DNA of 32,484 bases from Opitutia bacterium (GTDB taxonomy: Bacteria; Verrucomicrobiota; Verrucomicrobiia; Opitutales; Opitutaceae), in the NCBI GenBank assembly GCA_003142955.1, contig PLOH01000057.1:24050-56533 (forward strand), given 5' to 3'. How positions within the stretch are numbered: the stretch's first letter is position 1; the number at the start of each line of letters is the position of its first letter. Both the position numbers and the translations under genes were made by a program. The notes beneath the pieces were generated by a model. That model had not been told where the DNA came from. It saw nothing but the letters and a program-made list of their open reading frames with translations, and made no database searches. Positions 6,310 through 15,487 of the stretch are shown piece by piece.

Positions 6310-8598
6310 ATGCCGGGTTCCACTTTGCCGCCATCCGACCGTTGGAAAACGTGGGGAATCGTGGCGTTGATTTGCGGATTGGTGCTGCTGTGCTACTGGC
6401 CCGCGTTGCCGGGTGGTTTGGTTTGGGACGACCTTGCCCATGTGACCCGGCCCGACCTGCGTTCGTGGGCCGGTTTGCATCGGATCTGGTTCGATTTGCA
6501 TGCGACCCAGCAGTATTATCCGGTGCTGCACAGCGCGTTCTGGATCGAGCACCGGCTGTGGGGCGATGCGACCCTTGGGTACCATCTGACCAACGCACTG
6601 CTGCACGCCACCGCATGTTGCCTCTTGGCCCTGGTGCTGCGGCGATTGTGGGGTCCGGCTCCGACCGTCGGCAGCCGTCCGGCTGATCCGGGTGCCTCCG
6701 ACCGAGTGCCCCGGGGAGCCGAATGGCTGGCCGCGATGGTCTTCGCAGTCCATCCGGTCTGCGTCGAATCGGTGGCGTGGATCTCGGAACAGAAAAACAC
6801 CCTGGCACTGGTCTTCTACCTGTTGGCGGCCCTGGTGTACTTGGATTTTGATGCGCAGCGGCGGCGTTGGTCCTACGGGCTGGCCCTGGCCTTTTTTCTT
6901 CTGGCGCTGGGAACGAAGAGCGTAACCGCCACTTTGCCCGCCGCCATCTTGGTGGTGCTTTGGTGGCGGAACGGACGGTTGTCCCTGCGGCGCGATGCCG
7001 GTCCGCTGATCCCTTGGTTTCTTGCGGCTCTGGCGGCGGGATTGATCACGGTTTGGGTCGAACGCACGGTCGTCGGCGCACAGGGCGCAAGATTCGACCT
7101 TTCCGCCGACCAACGCCTGCTGCTGGCCGGGCGGGTGATCTGGTTTTATCTGGGCAAGCTCGCCTGGCCGACCGATTTGATGTTCATCTATCCCCGCTGG
7201 AATGTACCCGCGGAAGCAGCGGGATGGTACGGCTGGCTGGGTGGCGCGCTCGCGGTGACGGTGTTGTTCTGGCTGATTCGCCGGCGGACGCGCGGGCCGC
7301 TGGCGGGCTGGCTTTTCTTCGCGGGCTCGCTTCTGCCGGCACTGGGTTTCTTCAATGTTTACCCGTTTATTTTCTCGTACGTGGCCGACCATTTCCAATA
7401 TCTGGCGAGCCTCGGCATCATCGTCCCAGCCGCCGCCGGCCTTGCCGTGATGCTCTCCGGCGCCCCGCAGTGGATCCGCGCGGGGGGGCGGGTGCTGTGC
7501 GCCCTGCTGGTGATCACGCTGGCCGTCATGGCCCGCCGCCAGAGCGCCCTCTACCGCGACGGCGAAACCCTCTACCGCGAGACGCTGGCGCGCAACCCGT
7601 CTTGCTGGATGGCGCACAACAACCTTGGGTTAGCCCTTTCAGCGATCCCCGGTCGAACGCCAGAAGCGATCTCCCACTATGAGGCAGCATTGCGAATCAA
7701 TCCCGACCTGGCCGAGGCGCAGATCAACCTGGGATTGGCACTATCAAGCATGCCGGGGCGACTGCCGGAAGCAATTTCCCACTACGAGGCCGCGTTGCGC
7801 ATCAATCCCGACCTGGCCGAGGGACACAATCTCCTGGGCGTGGCGCTCTCGAGCATTCCTGGGCGGTTGCCGGAGGCGATCTCCCACTATGAAACCGCGC
7901 TGCGAAACCGTCCCAATTTTGCCGAGGCGCACCACAACCTGGGAGTGGAACTTTCGAGAAGCCCGGGACGGCTGCCTGAAGCGATTTCCCAATTTGAGGC
8001 GGCGTTACGCATCAATCCCGATCTCGCCGGAACGCATCTCAGCCTGGGATTGGCCCTGTCAGAAATCCCTGGTCGAACACCCGACGCAATCTCCCAATTT
8101 GAGGCGGCGCTGCAAATCGATCCCGATCTGGCCGAGGCGCACCATGCGCTGGCCTTTGAGCTGGCGAAGTCACCGGATCGCCGCACCGAGGCCATCGCAC
8201 ACTACGAACAGGCGCTGCGGCTCCAACCCGCCTGGGCCGAAGCCCACGTCGATCTGGCCCACGAACTGGCGAAGCTGCCGGGCCGCCTGCCCGAGGCGCT
8301 CGCGCACTACGAACAGGCGTTGCGGCTCCAGCCCGACTTTGCCGAAGCTCACGTTTACCTGGCTTACGAGCTGGCGAAGCTGCCGGACCGCCTGCCCGAG
8401 GCGCGCGCGCATTTTGAAGCGGCCCTGCGGCTCAGGCCCTCTTATGTGGAGGCGCTCAATGGGCTGGGAATTGTTCTGGCCCGACAAGGTCAACGGGAGG
8501 AGGCCCGAAAACACTGGGAGCGGGCGCTGGAGTTGAAGCCAGATTATAAGGACGCGCGGAGGAATCTCGATCTATTGGCAAGGCTGCCAGAGCCCTGA
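6310..8598 (+). CDS. TMTC-like TPR membrane protein (GT-C type)
   Basis: The protein has 762 residues. The first 425 or so form a multi-span membrane domain with about ten hydrophobic segments. They start with a signal-anchor-like helix at about 14-34, followed by the loop motif GGLVWDDLAHV with Asp40-Asp41. The acidic pair after the first helix is the expected catalytic site of GT-C glycosyltransferases and resembles the domain of TMTC/DUF1736 proteins. Residues 432 onward are nine tetratricopeptide repeats: eight of 35 residues with an unusual SxxPGR turn, then one of 34. By analogy it may transfer a lipid-linked sugar to exported proteins bound by the TPRs, but substrate and partner are unknown. 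It begins just after the islet, with a weak GGCGGG ribosome site. The DNA repeats are strongly conserved. Confidence 0.82.
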   Translation: MPGSTLPPSDRWKTWGIVALICGLVLLCYWPALPGGLVWDDLAHVTRPDLRSWAGLHRIWFDLHATQQYYPVLHSAFWIEHRLWGDATLGYHLTNALLHATACCLLALVLRRLWGPAPTVGSRPADPGASDRVPRGAEWLAAMVFAVHPVCVESVAWISEQKNTLALVFYLLAALVYLDFDAQRRRWSYGLALAFFLLALGTKSVTATLPAAILVVLWWRNGRLSLRRDAGPLIPWFLAALAAGLITVWVERTVVGAQGARFDLSADQRLLLAGRVIWFYLGKLAWPTDLMFIYPRWNVPAEAAGWYGWLGGALAVTVLFWLIRRRTRGPLAGWLFFAGSLLPALGFFNVYPFIFSYVADHFQYLASLGIIVPAAAGLAVMLSGAPQWIRAGGRVLCALLVITLAVMARRQSALYRDGETLYRETLARNPSCWMAHNNLGLALSAIPGRTPEAISHYEAALRINPDLAEAQINLGLALSSMPGRLPEAISHYEAALRINPDLAEGHNLLGVALSSIPGRLPEAISHYETALRNRPNFAEAHHNLGVELSRSPGRLPEAISQFEAALRINPDLAGTHLSLGLALSEIPGRTPDAISQFEAALQIDPDLAEAHHALAFELAKSPDRRTEAIAHYEQALRLQPAWAEAHVDLAHELAKLPGRLPEALAHYEQALRLQPDFAEAHVYLAYELAKLPDRLPEARAHFEAALRLRPSYVEALNGLGIVLARQGQREEARKHWERALELKPDYKDARRNLDLLARLPEP
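7603..8544 (+). repeat. Nine tandem TPR-coding units (105 bp)
   Basis: Eight units of 105 bp (7603-8442) and one of 102 bp (8443-8544) encode successive TPRs. The core reads PGRLPEAISHYEAALRINPD with few changes. Units in the first half are closest to each other at DNA level, and the last three (PDRRTEAIAHYEQALRLQP type) form a second sub-group, suggesting two rounds of internal duplication. Copy number may vary between strains. Confidence 0.85.
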
Positions 8599-8719
8599 TC
8601 TGGATCAACGCTTCCCCTGCCCGAACGGAGATCTCGTCGCCGCCCGGGTTGGATGAGCAGCCAGTTCAGCCGCCCATCGGGAACGTAACGCGACAGTCAT
8701 GGCGAAAATCGGCGCAAAC

Positions 8720-10174
8720 CTACTCGGTCTGTCCGCTCCCGGTCCGGGCATCGGGTGCCTCCCGGCGGAACACGAACCAGCTCCAGCCGGAGACCCCTGA
8801 AAACCGATACTCTTCCGTCAGCCGGCAGCCTCCCAGGCCGCGCACGGCGATCTCACGCGGAGGCCGATAGGCGAAATTCTGGCTGAGGAGGATGAACCAG
8901 TCCGGCGGGGTTTCACCCCAGTGCGGCTGCTCGACATAGCGCAGCCGGTTTCCTCCGGGCACGAGGGGAGCATAGAAATCGAACAGCAGGTGATTCTGGA
9001 AATCGTTGTCGCTGCCGACGCGCACCACCGCCTGGGGCGAACCTTCCGCAATTCGGGCCAGCGCCTGGGAATAACGGCCCCGCCCGAGCGTGACCAGCGC
9101 GTAGACTCGGGGAGTTTGTCCCGCGACCAGGACCACCAAGGTGGCGGCCGGCAGCCACCGCCAACGGTTCGGCCACGAACGATACCACCGGCAGACCAGG
9201 TGAGCCAGCAGCAGGTAAAAGAACGGGAAACACAGAACAAAGTACCTGAAATACAGATACGTTGGGCGGGTCAGGATGACCAGCAGGGCCGGCGCCAGGC
9301 CCAGCATGGTGAGAAAGAACCAGCCCTGGGGGTCGCGCTCCCGGAGCAGCCAGACCACCCCCGCCACCACGACCACCAGCACACCGGCCGCCGCCACGCC
9401 AGGAAATCCGGGGACCTCCGGGAAACCCATGAGCAACGCGGCGGCCTGGGCGAGCACATTCCACCAGGGAAAGATGGGGCCTCCGCCAATCTCCATGTCC
9501 CGCAGAAAGTACGCATACCACCACGCGAAGAAGACCAGCGGAGGCCCGTGGTGCGCCACGAAGTGCAGCGCTTTTTGCCGGAGAGATCCCGGCGCCTGAA
9601 TTTCGTGGGCCAGGCTCCAGAAGCAAAAGGCGAGGGTCGCCATGATGAACGTCGAATGGGAAAGCACCCCAAGGATCGAGGCGACCCAGAACCAGACCGC
9701 CCGGCCCGGCCGAAAACGCCGCAAGTTATTCCACAGGAGGGCGTAAGCTGCCAGGGCGAAGAAGATCGCCGGAGCATAGCCACGCGCTTCGGAGAAATAC
9801 AACAGCAAGGGATAGGACGTCCCAATCAGAACCATGCTGCACCAAGCTTCCCGACGTCCCCAGCTGTGGCCGGCGATGTACCCGGCGATCAATATACTGC
9901 CAATGCCTGAGAAAACCGCAAATAGACGGTAGGCGGAAAGTGTCTGCGAGTTCCCGATACAATACAGGAAGACGGTATTAAGTGGATGGTTATTGTCGTG
10001 ATGGAAGCGAACGAACACATCCAGAACCGAGTGGGAAGCGCGCGCAAAACTCAGCGACCAGATCTCATCGAACCAGAGATCGCCCCGCGCCGCGGCGATG
10101 ATCAGCGCCGAGGACAAGAGGGCGACCAACCCGAAGGCCCAGCGAAGATGTCGTGAGGTTCTTGCGGTTTCCAT
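8720..10174 (-). CDS. Predicted GT39-like membrane glycosyltransferase
   Basis: This is a 484-residue, highly hydrophobic protein with about ten to eleven membrane spans. After the first span comes RGDLWFDEIWSL with Asp36-Glu37, the acidic site expected in the first extracytoplasmic loop of GT-C enzymes (ArnT/PMT-like, GT39). The stretch FHHDNNHPLNTV fits the second loop region, and YFSEARGYAP is common in this superfamily. A periplasmic C-terminal part of about 100 residues follows the last span. It would transfer sugar from a polyprenyl-phosphate carrier at the inner membrane, with unknown acceptor. The start is ATG 10174 (METARTSRHL), because upstream codons to 10378 encode arginine-rich non-family sequence. 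It converges with the TMTC-like gene, another GT-C type protein, about 120 bp away. Confidence 0.75.
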   Translation of the reverse strand: METARTSRHLRWAFGLVALLSSALIIAAARGDLWFDEIWSLSFARASHSVLDVFVRFHHDNNHPLNTVFLYCIGNSQTLSAYRLFAVFSGIGSILIAGYIAGHSWGRREAWCSMVLIGTSYPLLLYFSEARGYAPAIFFALAAYALLWNNLRRFRPGRAVWFWVASILGVLSHSTFIMATLAFCFWSLAHEIQAPGSLRQKALHFVAHHGPPLVFFAWWYAYFLRDMEIGGGPIFPWWNVLAQAAALLMGFPEVPGFPGVAAAGVLVVVVAGVVWLLRERDPQGWFFLTMLGLAPALLVILTRPTYLYFRYFVLCFPFFYLLLAHLVCRWYRSWPNRWRWLPAATLVVLVAGQTPRVYALVTLGRGRYSQALARIAEGSPQAVVRVGSDNDFQNHLLFDFYAPLVPGGNRLRYVEQPHWGETPPDWFILLSQNFAYRPPREIAVRGLGGCRLTEEYRFSGVSGWSWFVFRREAPDARTGSGQTE

Positions 10175-10420
10175 CGGTGAAAAGGCTCTTCCCGTGAGCA
10201 CCACCAAGCGTGGCGATTGGCTCGGCGGCTCGGAATGTCGATCTTGGCCGTCTCCGGCCAATGCCCAAGACCGCGCCAAGCCGTGTCCAGGCAATCGAAA
10301 GACGAGCATCGAAGGCGCTCGATTACACAGGATTCTGCGTCCGCGGCTCGCAAGCAAACCTAGCACCGACGGATTCACCGCTCGCCACCCAGCGCTCGAC
10401 TGTCGACTGAGCGAGTCCGC

Positions 10421-11113
10421 CTAATCGTTCCGGCGGCCGCCGTTCAACAGCGTCAGCAGATAAAGAAGATTGCCGAGCGACGCGACGAACGCCGCCAAGT
10501 AGGTCAGCGCCGCAGCATCGAGCGTCTCCGACACCCCGGGAAGTTCATCGCGATCGATGATGCCGAGTTCGGGCAGCTGGACCTTGGCCCGGCGACTGGC
10601 GTCAAACTCGACCGGCAACGTGACCAACTGGAAGACAGTCATCACCAGCAGGGCCGCGATGCCGAGTTTTAGCATCAGCCCGCCAAAGATCGAACCGATG
10701 AAAAAGATGCCGATGCCCATGACAAAATAGGTGACGGGCGCAGCAATCTGGACGGCTGGCATCAGGGTCTGACGCACTCCCATCATCGCATAACCCACCT
10801 TTTGCTGGATGGCGTGTCCCGACTCGTGCGCCGCCACGCCTAGGGCCGCCAGACTCGTGCCGTGGTAGTTGTCCGACGAGAGCGCCAGACGTTTGTGGAC
10901 GGGATCATAGTGGTCGGTAAGCTTGCCCTGGACTTCGACGATCTCGACATCGGTGATGCCCGCGTGGCGCATGACTGCATCCGCCGCCTCCGCGCCGGTG
11001 ATATGGCCGCGGGACTGGATCTGCAGGTTTTTGTTGTAAACGCTCGAGACGCGCATCTGCGCATAAAGACCGAAAAGTAGCGGAATAACGATGAGGACGA
11101 GCCAGAGGGACAT
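10421..11113 (-). CDS. YugP-type zinc metallopeptidase
   Basis: The 230-residue protein has the zinc peptidase signature HESGHAIQ (HExxH) with three to four membrane spans, as in the YugP/Zn_peptidase_2 family (PF04298). The N-terminal helix LWLVLIVIPLLFGLYAQ followed by VSSVYNKN and GHITGAEAADAVMR matches the family start closely. I therefore chose ATG 11113 over TTG 11158, which would add 15 residues. A further conserved segment is LTDHYDPVHKRLALSSDNYHG just before the catalytic helix, and VTLPVEFDASRRA follows near the C-terminal spans. It is an inner-membrane enzyme of unknown substrate. It lies on the same strand as purN, about 230 bp downstream of it. Confidence 0.9.
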   Translation of the reverse strand: MSLWLVLIVIPLLFGLYAQMRVSSVYNKNLQIQSRGHITGAEAADAVMRHAGITDVEIVEVQGKLTDHYDPVHKRLALSSDNYHGTSLAALGVAAHESGHAIQQKVGYAMMGVRQTLMPAVQIAAPVTYFVMGIGIFFIGSIFGGLMLKLGIAALLVMTVFQLVTLPVEFDASRRAKVQLPELGIIDRDELPGVSETLDAAALTYLAAFVASLGNLLYLLTLLNGGRRND

Positions 11114-11325
11114 GGTAAAAAGGAATTGCTGGTCATAGTTGAGCAGCTTCGCAGCCAAGACGCAATCGCTGGGCCGATCGTTACGAACAGTTCCTTAACC
11201 TGCACGTCAACCGAGGGATACATTTCGATCCAACGCCGAAACCTGATTCCGGCGCCGGCTGTTGTGCGCCGCCATGTCCCAAGATGCCGGACGATTCCGA
11301 GAAAATGCGGCGCACGGCGCTGATA

Positions 11326-11346
11326 GGGCGCAGCAAGCCTGCGCCC
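11326..11346 (-). terminator. Hairpin directly after purN (dispersed palindrome)
   Basis: GGGCGCAG (11326-11333) pairs with CTGCGCCC (11339-11346) around a 5-nt loop. It abuts the purN stop codon, so it would form at the 3' end of that mRNA. No T-run follows. The same 8-bp arms recur at 22679-22699, so this is a repeated palindrome probably serving as a 3' stabiliser or terminator. Confidence 0.6.
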
Positions 11347-11919
11347 CTACTGTTTGCTCAGGCGAGCGACGACTGCCGGCAGGAGCAGGTGTTCGGCAGC
11401 GTGCACTTTCGCCTCGACCGTCGCCAGGGTGTCCTCGGACGTGACCTGAACCACGGCCTGGTCGATGATCGGGCCGCCGTCCACCTCGGATGTGACCCGG
11501 TGCACGGTGCAACCGGTGATTTTCACGCCACGGCGCCACGCCTGGCCAATGGCGTCGAGCCCTGGGAAACTGGGCAGCAAGCTCGGGTGCAGGTTGATGA
11601 TGCCCTGCGGAAACGCCTCCATGAAGCTCGGTTTCAAAATGCGCATGAATCCTGCCAGAACGACTAGATCCGCCGCGCTCTTCCGGACCGCCTCGATGTA
11701 CCGCTCCTCTCCCGCGTCGTCGAACTTGGTCTTGAACGGCCCGGGATCGAGAAACTGCGCCGGCACACCAAAGCGCGGTCCGAGGGCCAGGATCGGCGCC
11801 GCCGCGCGGTCGGAAAAGATCTGCACCACGCGAGCGTCGCCCAACCGACCTTCCTGCTGGGCGGCCAGCAGGGCCTCGGCGTTGCTGCCTCGTCCGGAAC
11901 CGAGAATTACGACGCGCAT
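11347..11919 (-). CDS. purN: Phosphoribosylglycinamide formyltransferase
   Basis: PurN transfers a formyl group from 10-formyl-tetrahydrofolate to GAR, the third step of purine synthesis, in the cytosol. The 190-residue product has the usual N-terminal MRVVILGSGRGSN nucleotide-binding segment, then LVVLAGFMRIL, the catalytic INLHPSLLPSF (Asn109, His111) and DGGPII with Asp147. These are the three expected catalytic residues. The start is ATG 11919, and a TTG three codons upstream is possible but less likely. No other pur genes lie nearby. The stop codon abuts a hairpin. Confidence 0.95.
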   Translation of the reverse strand: MRVVILGSGRGSNAEALLAAQQEGRLGDARVVQIFSDRAAAPILALGPRFGVPAQFLDPGPFKTKFDDAGEERYIEAVRKSAADLVVLAGFMRILKPSFMEAFPQGIINLHPSLLPSFPGLDAIGQAWRRGVKITGCTVHRVTSEVDGGPIIDQAVVQVTSEDTLATVEAKVHAAEHLLLPAVVARLSKQ

Positions 11920-12062
11920 TGTGGTCAATCCAGCCGGCCGTCAGATTGAGCGATCTCTGTGGTGGAACGCGTTATCCCTAACGCGCTTGAACCGCTTGGG
12001 GAAAAGCGGCACCACCTTGTCCCGCATGGGCGCATTGGTCTCATTTCGGAAGTGACGCGGAT

Positions 12063-12569
12063 TCAAACCGCTCCCGCCGCCTTGATCCGGGCAATCAGCG
12101 CGGTCGTGCTGAAGCCACGCAAGAACGGCAGGAACTTGATCTTCGCTCCCACGGCCTCAAGCGCCGCCCGCTCGCCCGGATCGAGGGTCGCAAGCGTGTA
12201 ATCGCCCGCCTTGACGTAGAGGTCGGGCCGGAGCGCGAGAATCTCCCGGGTGAGCCGGGAACTGCGGAAAATTACCATGCCGTCAACCGACCGCAGCTGT
12301 CCGAGGTTGTAGGCCCGCGAACGCTCGTCGAGGATCGGCCGGAGCGGCCCCTTGAGTTCCTTCACGCTCCGGTCGGAGTTTAAGGCGACAAACAGCCGCC
12401 CATTGCGACCCGCGAGCTTCCGGGATTGATCGAGGTACGAGGTATGGCCGGGATGCAGCAGGTCGAAAACGCCGTTGGTTAACACGAGTTTTCGGCCGGC
12501 CCGACGCAGACGCGCGCGCGCCTGCACGGCCTGACGAAGGGTCATCAGTCTTGGATTCGGCAGGTTCAT
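12063..12569 (-). CDS. RfaE2-type nucleotidyltransferase (heptose-1-P adenylyltransferase-like)
   Basis: The protein is 168 residues and corresponds to the C-terminal, adenylyltransferase half of HldE/RfaE. It shows the cytidylyltransferase fold signature TNGVFDLLHPGHTSYL with HxGH at 39-42, then FVALNSDRSVKELKGPLRPI and YVKAGDY. FSTTALIARI at the C-terminus matches the usual STT.II..I ending. Such enzymes adenylylate D-glycero-D-manno-heptose 1-phosphate for LPS core synthesis, consistent with a diderm host. Related cytidylyltransferases for other sugars or polyols are possible. It is 17 bp downstream of dnaJ on the same strand, so it is probably co-transcribed with manA-grpE-dnaJ. Confidence 0.88.
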   Translation of the reverse strand: MNLPNPRLMTLRQAVQARARLRRAGRKLVLTNGVFDLLHPGHTSYLDQSRKLAGRNGRLFVALNSDRSVKELKGPLRPILDERSRAYNLGQLRSVDGMVIFRSSRLTREILALRPDLYVKAGDYTLATLDPGERAALEAVGAKIKFLPFLRGFSTTALIARIKAAGAV

Positions 12570-12586
12570 GAAAGAATCGACACCGG

Positions 12587-13726
12587 TCAGAAGAACTTCT
12601 TGGCCTTCTCGAAGAAACTCCGTCCCACCGGTTCATCGGCATCACCGCTGACGAGCGCGTATTCCTCCAGCTTCTTGCGCTGGTCCGGCGTCAGGTGGGT
12701 CGGCACTTCGACATGCATCCGCACCAGCTGGTCGCCCGGCTGACCCGAGCGGAGGCCCGGCAGGCCGCGTCCTTTCAAGCGGAACGTGGTGCCCGACTGG
12801 GTGCCGGTCGGAATCTTGAGCGAGGCCTTGCCTGAAAGCGTCGGCACTTCGATCGTGCCGCCGAGGGCCGCGAGCGTAAACTTGATGGGGATTTCGCAGA
12901 ACAGGTCGTCTCCCTGGCGCTCGAAAACCTCATGCTCTTTGACGTGAATGACAATGTAGAGATCGCCGGCCGGGCCGCCGCTGATCCCGGCTTCGCCGTT
13001 GCCGACCGAACGCAGCTTGGAGCCCGTGTCCACTCCGGGCGGAACGCGCACATTCAGCTTGGCGGTCTTGTTGGCGCGTCCCTCACCCCGGCATTCGTGG
13101 CAAGGTTTTTCGGTCCGCGTACCGTTGCCATGGCAGGTGGGACAGACCTGGCGGACGGTAAAGAAGCCGCGTGAAGTCGTCACCTGACCGGCGCCGCGGC
13201 AGGTTGGGCAAGTCACCCGTTTCGAACCCGGCTCGGCGCCGGTGCCGTGGCAGTGGTCGCAGGCGGCGAGTTTGCGGAACGAGATTTCCTTTTCCACCCC
13301 CCGCGCGGCCTCCTCCAGCGTGATCTCAATGTCGTAGCGCAGGTCCGCTCCTTCGCGCGCTCCGTCGGAGCCCCCCCCGCCGCCGAAGAACTCCTCGAAG
13401 ATGCTGCCCCCGCCGCCGCCGCCGAAAACTTCGCGAAAGATATCGAACGGATCGTGGAAACCGCCCGCCGCGTTGCCGCCAGGCCGCGGCCCGCCTCCCT
13501 GCGCGAAGGCCGCATGCCCGAACCGGTCATAGGCGGCCCGCTTGTCAGGATCCTTGAGCACCTCGTAGGCCTCGGAAACCTTCTTGAACATCTCCTCCGC
13601 CGGCTTGCTGCCAGGATTCTTGTCCGGGTGGTACTGGACCGCTTTCTTCCGGTAGGCCTTTTTCAGTTCCTCCTCCGTCGCTTCCCGGGGCACGTCGAGC
13701 AGTTCGTAATAGTCTTCCTTTGCCAT
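12587..13726 (-). CDS. dnaJ: Chaperone DnaJ
   Basis: DnaJ delivers unfolded clients to DnaK and stimulates its ATPase. The 379-residue product is a complete type I Hsp40. The J domain has HPD at 33-35. A Gly/Phe-rich linker at about 78-120 includes long glycine runs. Four zinc-finger repeats begin at Cys156 (CDHCHGTG), 173 (CPTCRGAG), 195 (CPTCHGNG) and 209 (CHECRGEG), and the C-terminal substrate-binding domains follow. Start ATG 13726 ([10 protein letters not shown]) is the family start. It follows grpE by 69 bp on the same strand, and no dnaK is in the window. No CIRCE element is visible upstream of grpE or dnaJ. Confidence 0.97.
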   Translation of the reverse strand: MAKEDYYELLDVPREATEEELKKAYRKKAVQYHPDKNPGSKPAEEMFKKVSEAYEVLKDPDKRAAYDRFGHAAFAQGGGPRPGGNAAGGFHDPFDIFREVFGGGGGGSIFEEFFGGGGGSDGAREGADLRYDIEITLEEAARGVEKEISFRKLAACDHCHGTGAEPGSKRVTCPTCRGAGQVTTSRGFFTVRQVCPTCHGNGTRTEKPCHECRGEGRANKTAKLNVRVPPGVDTGSKLRSVGNGEAGISGGPAGDLYIVIHVKEHEVFERQGDDLFCEIPIKFTLAALGGTIEVPTLSGKASLKIPTGTQSGTTFRLKGRGLPGLRSGQPGDQLVRMHVEVPTHLTPDQRKKLEEYALVSGDADEPVGRSFFEKAKKFF

Positions 13727-13795
13727 GAGTAATTAGGTGCGATTTTGCGCCGGAAAAATGCTCTGACTTTTGCCGGGCGACGCGTTTTCGCCGCT

Positions 13796-14425
13796 TCAGT
13801 TGGATTCCTTTTTCGGCGGTCCGCTGGACACCACCACGCTGGCCGGCTGCAGCAATCGACCATGCAGCGTATACCCGGTCCGCACCACCTGCAACACGTG
13901 CTCCTCGGGCACCTCAGGGCTTGCCAGATGGGAAATCGCCTCGTGGAGATGGGGGTCGAATTTCTGGCCCGCCGGGTTCACTTCCCTCAGCCCGTTGCGT
14001 TCGAGCACGCCCTTGAGTTGCTCCAGCACCATGGCCACTCCGTCGACAACGGTCTTGGGGTCGGTCTGCTGGCGCGCGGCGGCGAGGCCGAGTTGCAGGT
14101 TGCCCAAGATGGGCAGAAGGCCCTCCAGCAGGCTGGCAGAGGCGAATTGCCGCAGCTCCTCCTTCTCGCGAGCGACGCGCCGCCGAAAGTTTTCCAGATC
14201 GGCCAGGGCGCGCACGTAACGATCGTAATTGCCTGCCGCCTCCTTTTTCGCCGCCGCCAGTTGCTCTTCCAGCGTGGCACTGGCCACCGGCGGTACGGCA
14301 GGTCCGGCCGCCGCTGGGGCTTTCGCGGATGACGGATCGCCGGCAGCGCCAGGAGACGGATTCTTCGCCATCTCAGGCGCTGGACCGGGCTGGACAGAAG
14401 GATTCGGGTCTTCGGGTTCGATCAT
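13796..14425 (-). CDS. grpE: Nucleotide exchange factor GrpE
   Basis: GrpE releases ADP from DnaK. The 209-residue protein has a Pro/Ala-rich disordered N-terminus (about 1-48) and a long coiled-coil helix containing YDRYVRALADLENFRRRVAREKE. The C-terminal beta domain carries NPAGQKFDPHLHEAISHL and GYTLHGRLLQPASVVVS, the classic GrpE signature. The length is normal for the family. It lies between manA (36 bp upstream) and dnaJ (69 bp downstream), all on the minus strand, so a heat-shock/metabolism mixed operon is likely. Confidence 0.95.
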   Translation of the reverse strand: MIEPEDPNPSVQPGPAPEMAKNPSPGAAGDPSSAKAPAAAGPAVPPVASATLEEQLAAAKKEAAGNYDRYVRALADLENFRRRVAREKEELRQFASASLLEGLLPILGNLQLGLAAARQQTDPKTVVDGVAMVLEQLKGVLERNGLREVNPAGQKFDPHLHEAISHLASPEVPEEHVLQVVRTGYTLHGRLLQPASVVVSSGPPKKESN

Positions 14426-14461
14426 GGAAAACGGACAGTAAACTCTTTTCTGCGGGATTTC

Positions 14462-15430
14462 TCAAGCGCTTCGAGGACCGGAGGCAAAGTTCTCCGTCAC
14501 GAGCAACAAGGAGTCGTCGACGGCGGTGAAGGTGAAGCCGTCCGCGTACGGGAGCAGGACGTTGTCACCGCCCGCCAGAACAACGCCGGTGGCCGCTTCG
14601 CCCACCCGGCCGTGCACCACGTGCAACAGTCGCGGTTGTTGTCCGGCCGCAAACGCCACCCGGGCGCCGCGGGCCAACGGCTGGCGCCGGATGGAAAACT
14701 CGGCACAGTCGGCCAGCGCGGCGGCAACCGGCGCAGCCCGAACGAGCGGCGGCGGCGGCTGATCCCAGAGGATCGAGGCCAGCGCCTCGCGCCGGTGCAG
14801 GGTCCGCGGTTTGCCATCCAGGCCCGTGCGGCCCCAGTCAAAGACACGGTAAGTGGTGTCCGAATTCTGCTGGATTTCGAGGATGAGGTTTCCCGCATCA
14901 ATCGCATGCACCGTGCCGCTTTCCACGAGTACGGAATCGCCCGCCGCCACGGCCAGGCGGTTCACACAGGTCTCCAGCACGCCCAGGTCGAGCGCCCGCT
15001 CAAACTGCTCCCGATCGACCCCCGGTCGCAGTCCCACGATGATCGCGGCCTCCGGGGTCGCGCCGGCGATGAACCAGTTCTCCGTCTTGGGCTCACCACC
15101 CAAGGCCGGGGCCTGGGCTGCCGGCGGATGGACCTGTAAACTGAGCCGTTCCCGACAATCGAGCCATTTCACCAAAATCGGAAACGGCCGGTCCACCGGC
15201 CACTGCGGTCCCATGACCTCCGCGCCATGAGCCACAATCAGCCCGCGCAGCGATTCCCCGGCATACGGTCCTCTCCGCACGCGCGACTGCGCCTCCAGGC
15301 GATCGACGATCTCCCAGCTTTCGCCGATGACCCGCCCGGGAGGCAACGTCCGGTCGAACAAGTCCGCCAACGCCCGGCCGCCCCACACCCGCTCCTGGTA
15401 AAGACTCTCGAATTGCAGGATCCCCGTCAT
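14462..15430 (-). CDS. manA: Mannose-6-phosphate isomerase, class I
   Basis: This zinc enzyme interconverts fructose 6-phosphate and mannose 6-phosphate and feeds GDP-mannose and glycan synthesis. The 322-residue size is that of the short bacterial (Bacillus-type) form. Metal ligands fit: SLQVHPP with Gln99 and His101, Glu117 within PKTENWF, and His175 within SGTVHAIDAGN. The loop NSDTTYRVFDWGR is also typical. The start ATG 15430 gives the usual beginning (LQFESLYQERVWGGR). It is the first gene of the minus-strand manA-grpE-dnaJ run and diverges from ftsK over a 107-bp spacer. Confidence 0.93.
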   Translation of the reverse strand: MTGILQFESLYQERVWGGRALADLFDRTLPPGRVIGESWEIVDRLEAQSRVRRGPYAGESLRGLIVAHGAEVMGPQWPVDRPFPILVKWLDCRERLSLQVHPPAAQAPALGGEPKTENWFIAGATPEAAIIVGLRPGVDREQFERALDLGVLETCVNRLAVAAGDSVLVESGTVHAIDAGNLILEIQQNSDTTYRVFDWGRTGLDGKPRTLHRREALASILWDQPPPPLVRAAPVAAALADCAEFSIRRQPLARGARVAFAAGQQPRLLHVVHGRVGEAATGVVLAGGDNVLLPYADGFTFTAVDDSLLLVTENFASGPRSA

Positions 15431-15487
15431 TTTGGCCCTTCTGAGTTAATCGTTAAAATGAATACCAGCTAAGCTATTTACTTTGAC

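Noticed and set aside
6262-7617. Long minus-strand frame opposite the TMTC-like gene
   Set aside because: It is Gln/Arg/Pro-rich without domains, while the plus strand shows clear membrane spans and TPRs.
7603-8544. Regularly spaced repeats that could suggest a CRISPR array
   Set aside because: The period is 105 bp, the sequence is continuous coding TPR units, and there are no unique spacers or cas genes.
13727-13795. CIRCE or sigma-32 promoter before dnaJ
   Set aside because: No TTAGCACTC/GAGTGCTAA inverted repeat or convincing heat-shock promoter could be found in this gap or before grpE.
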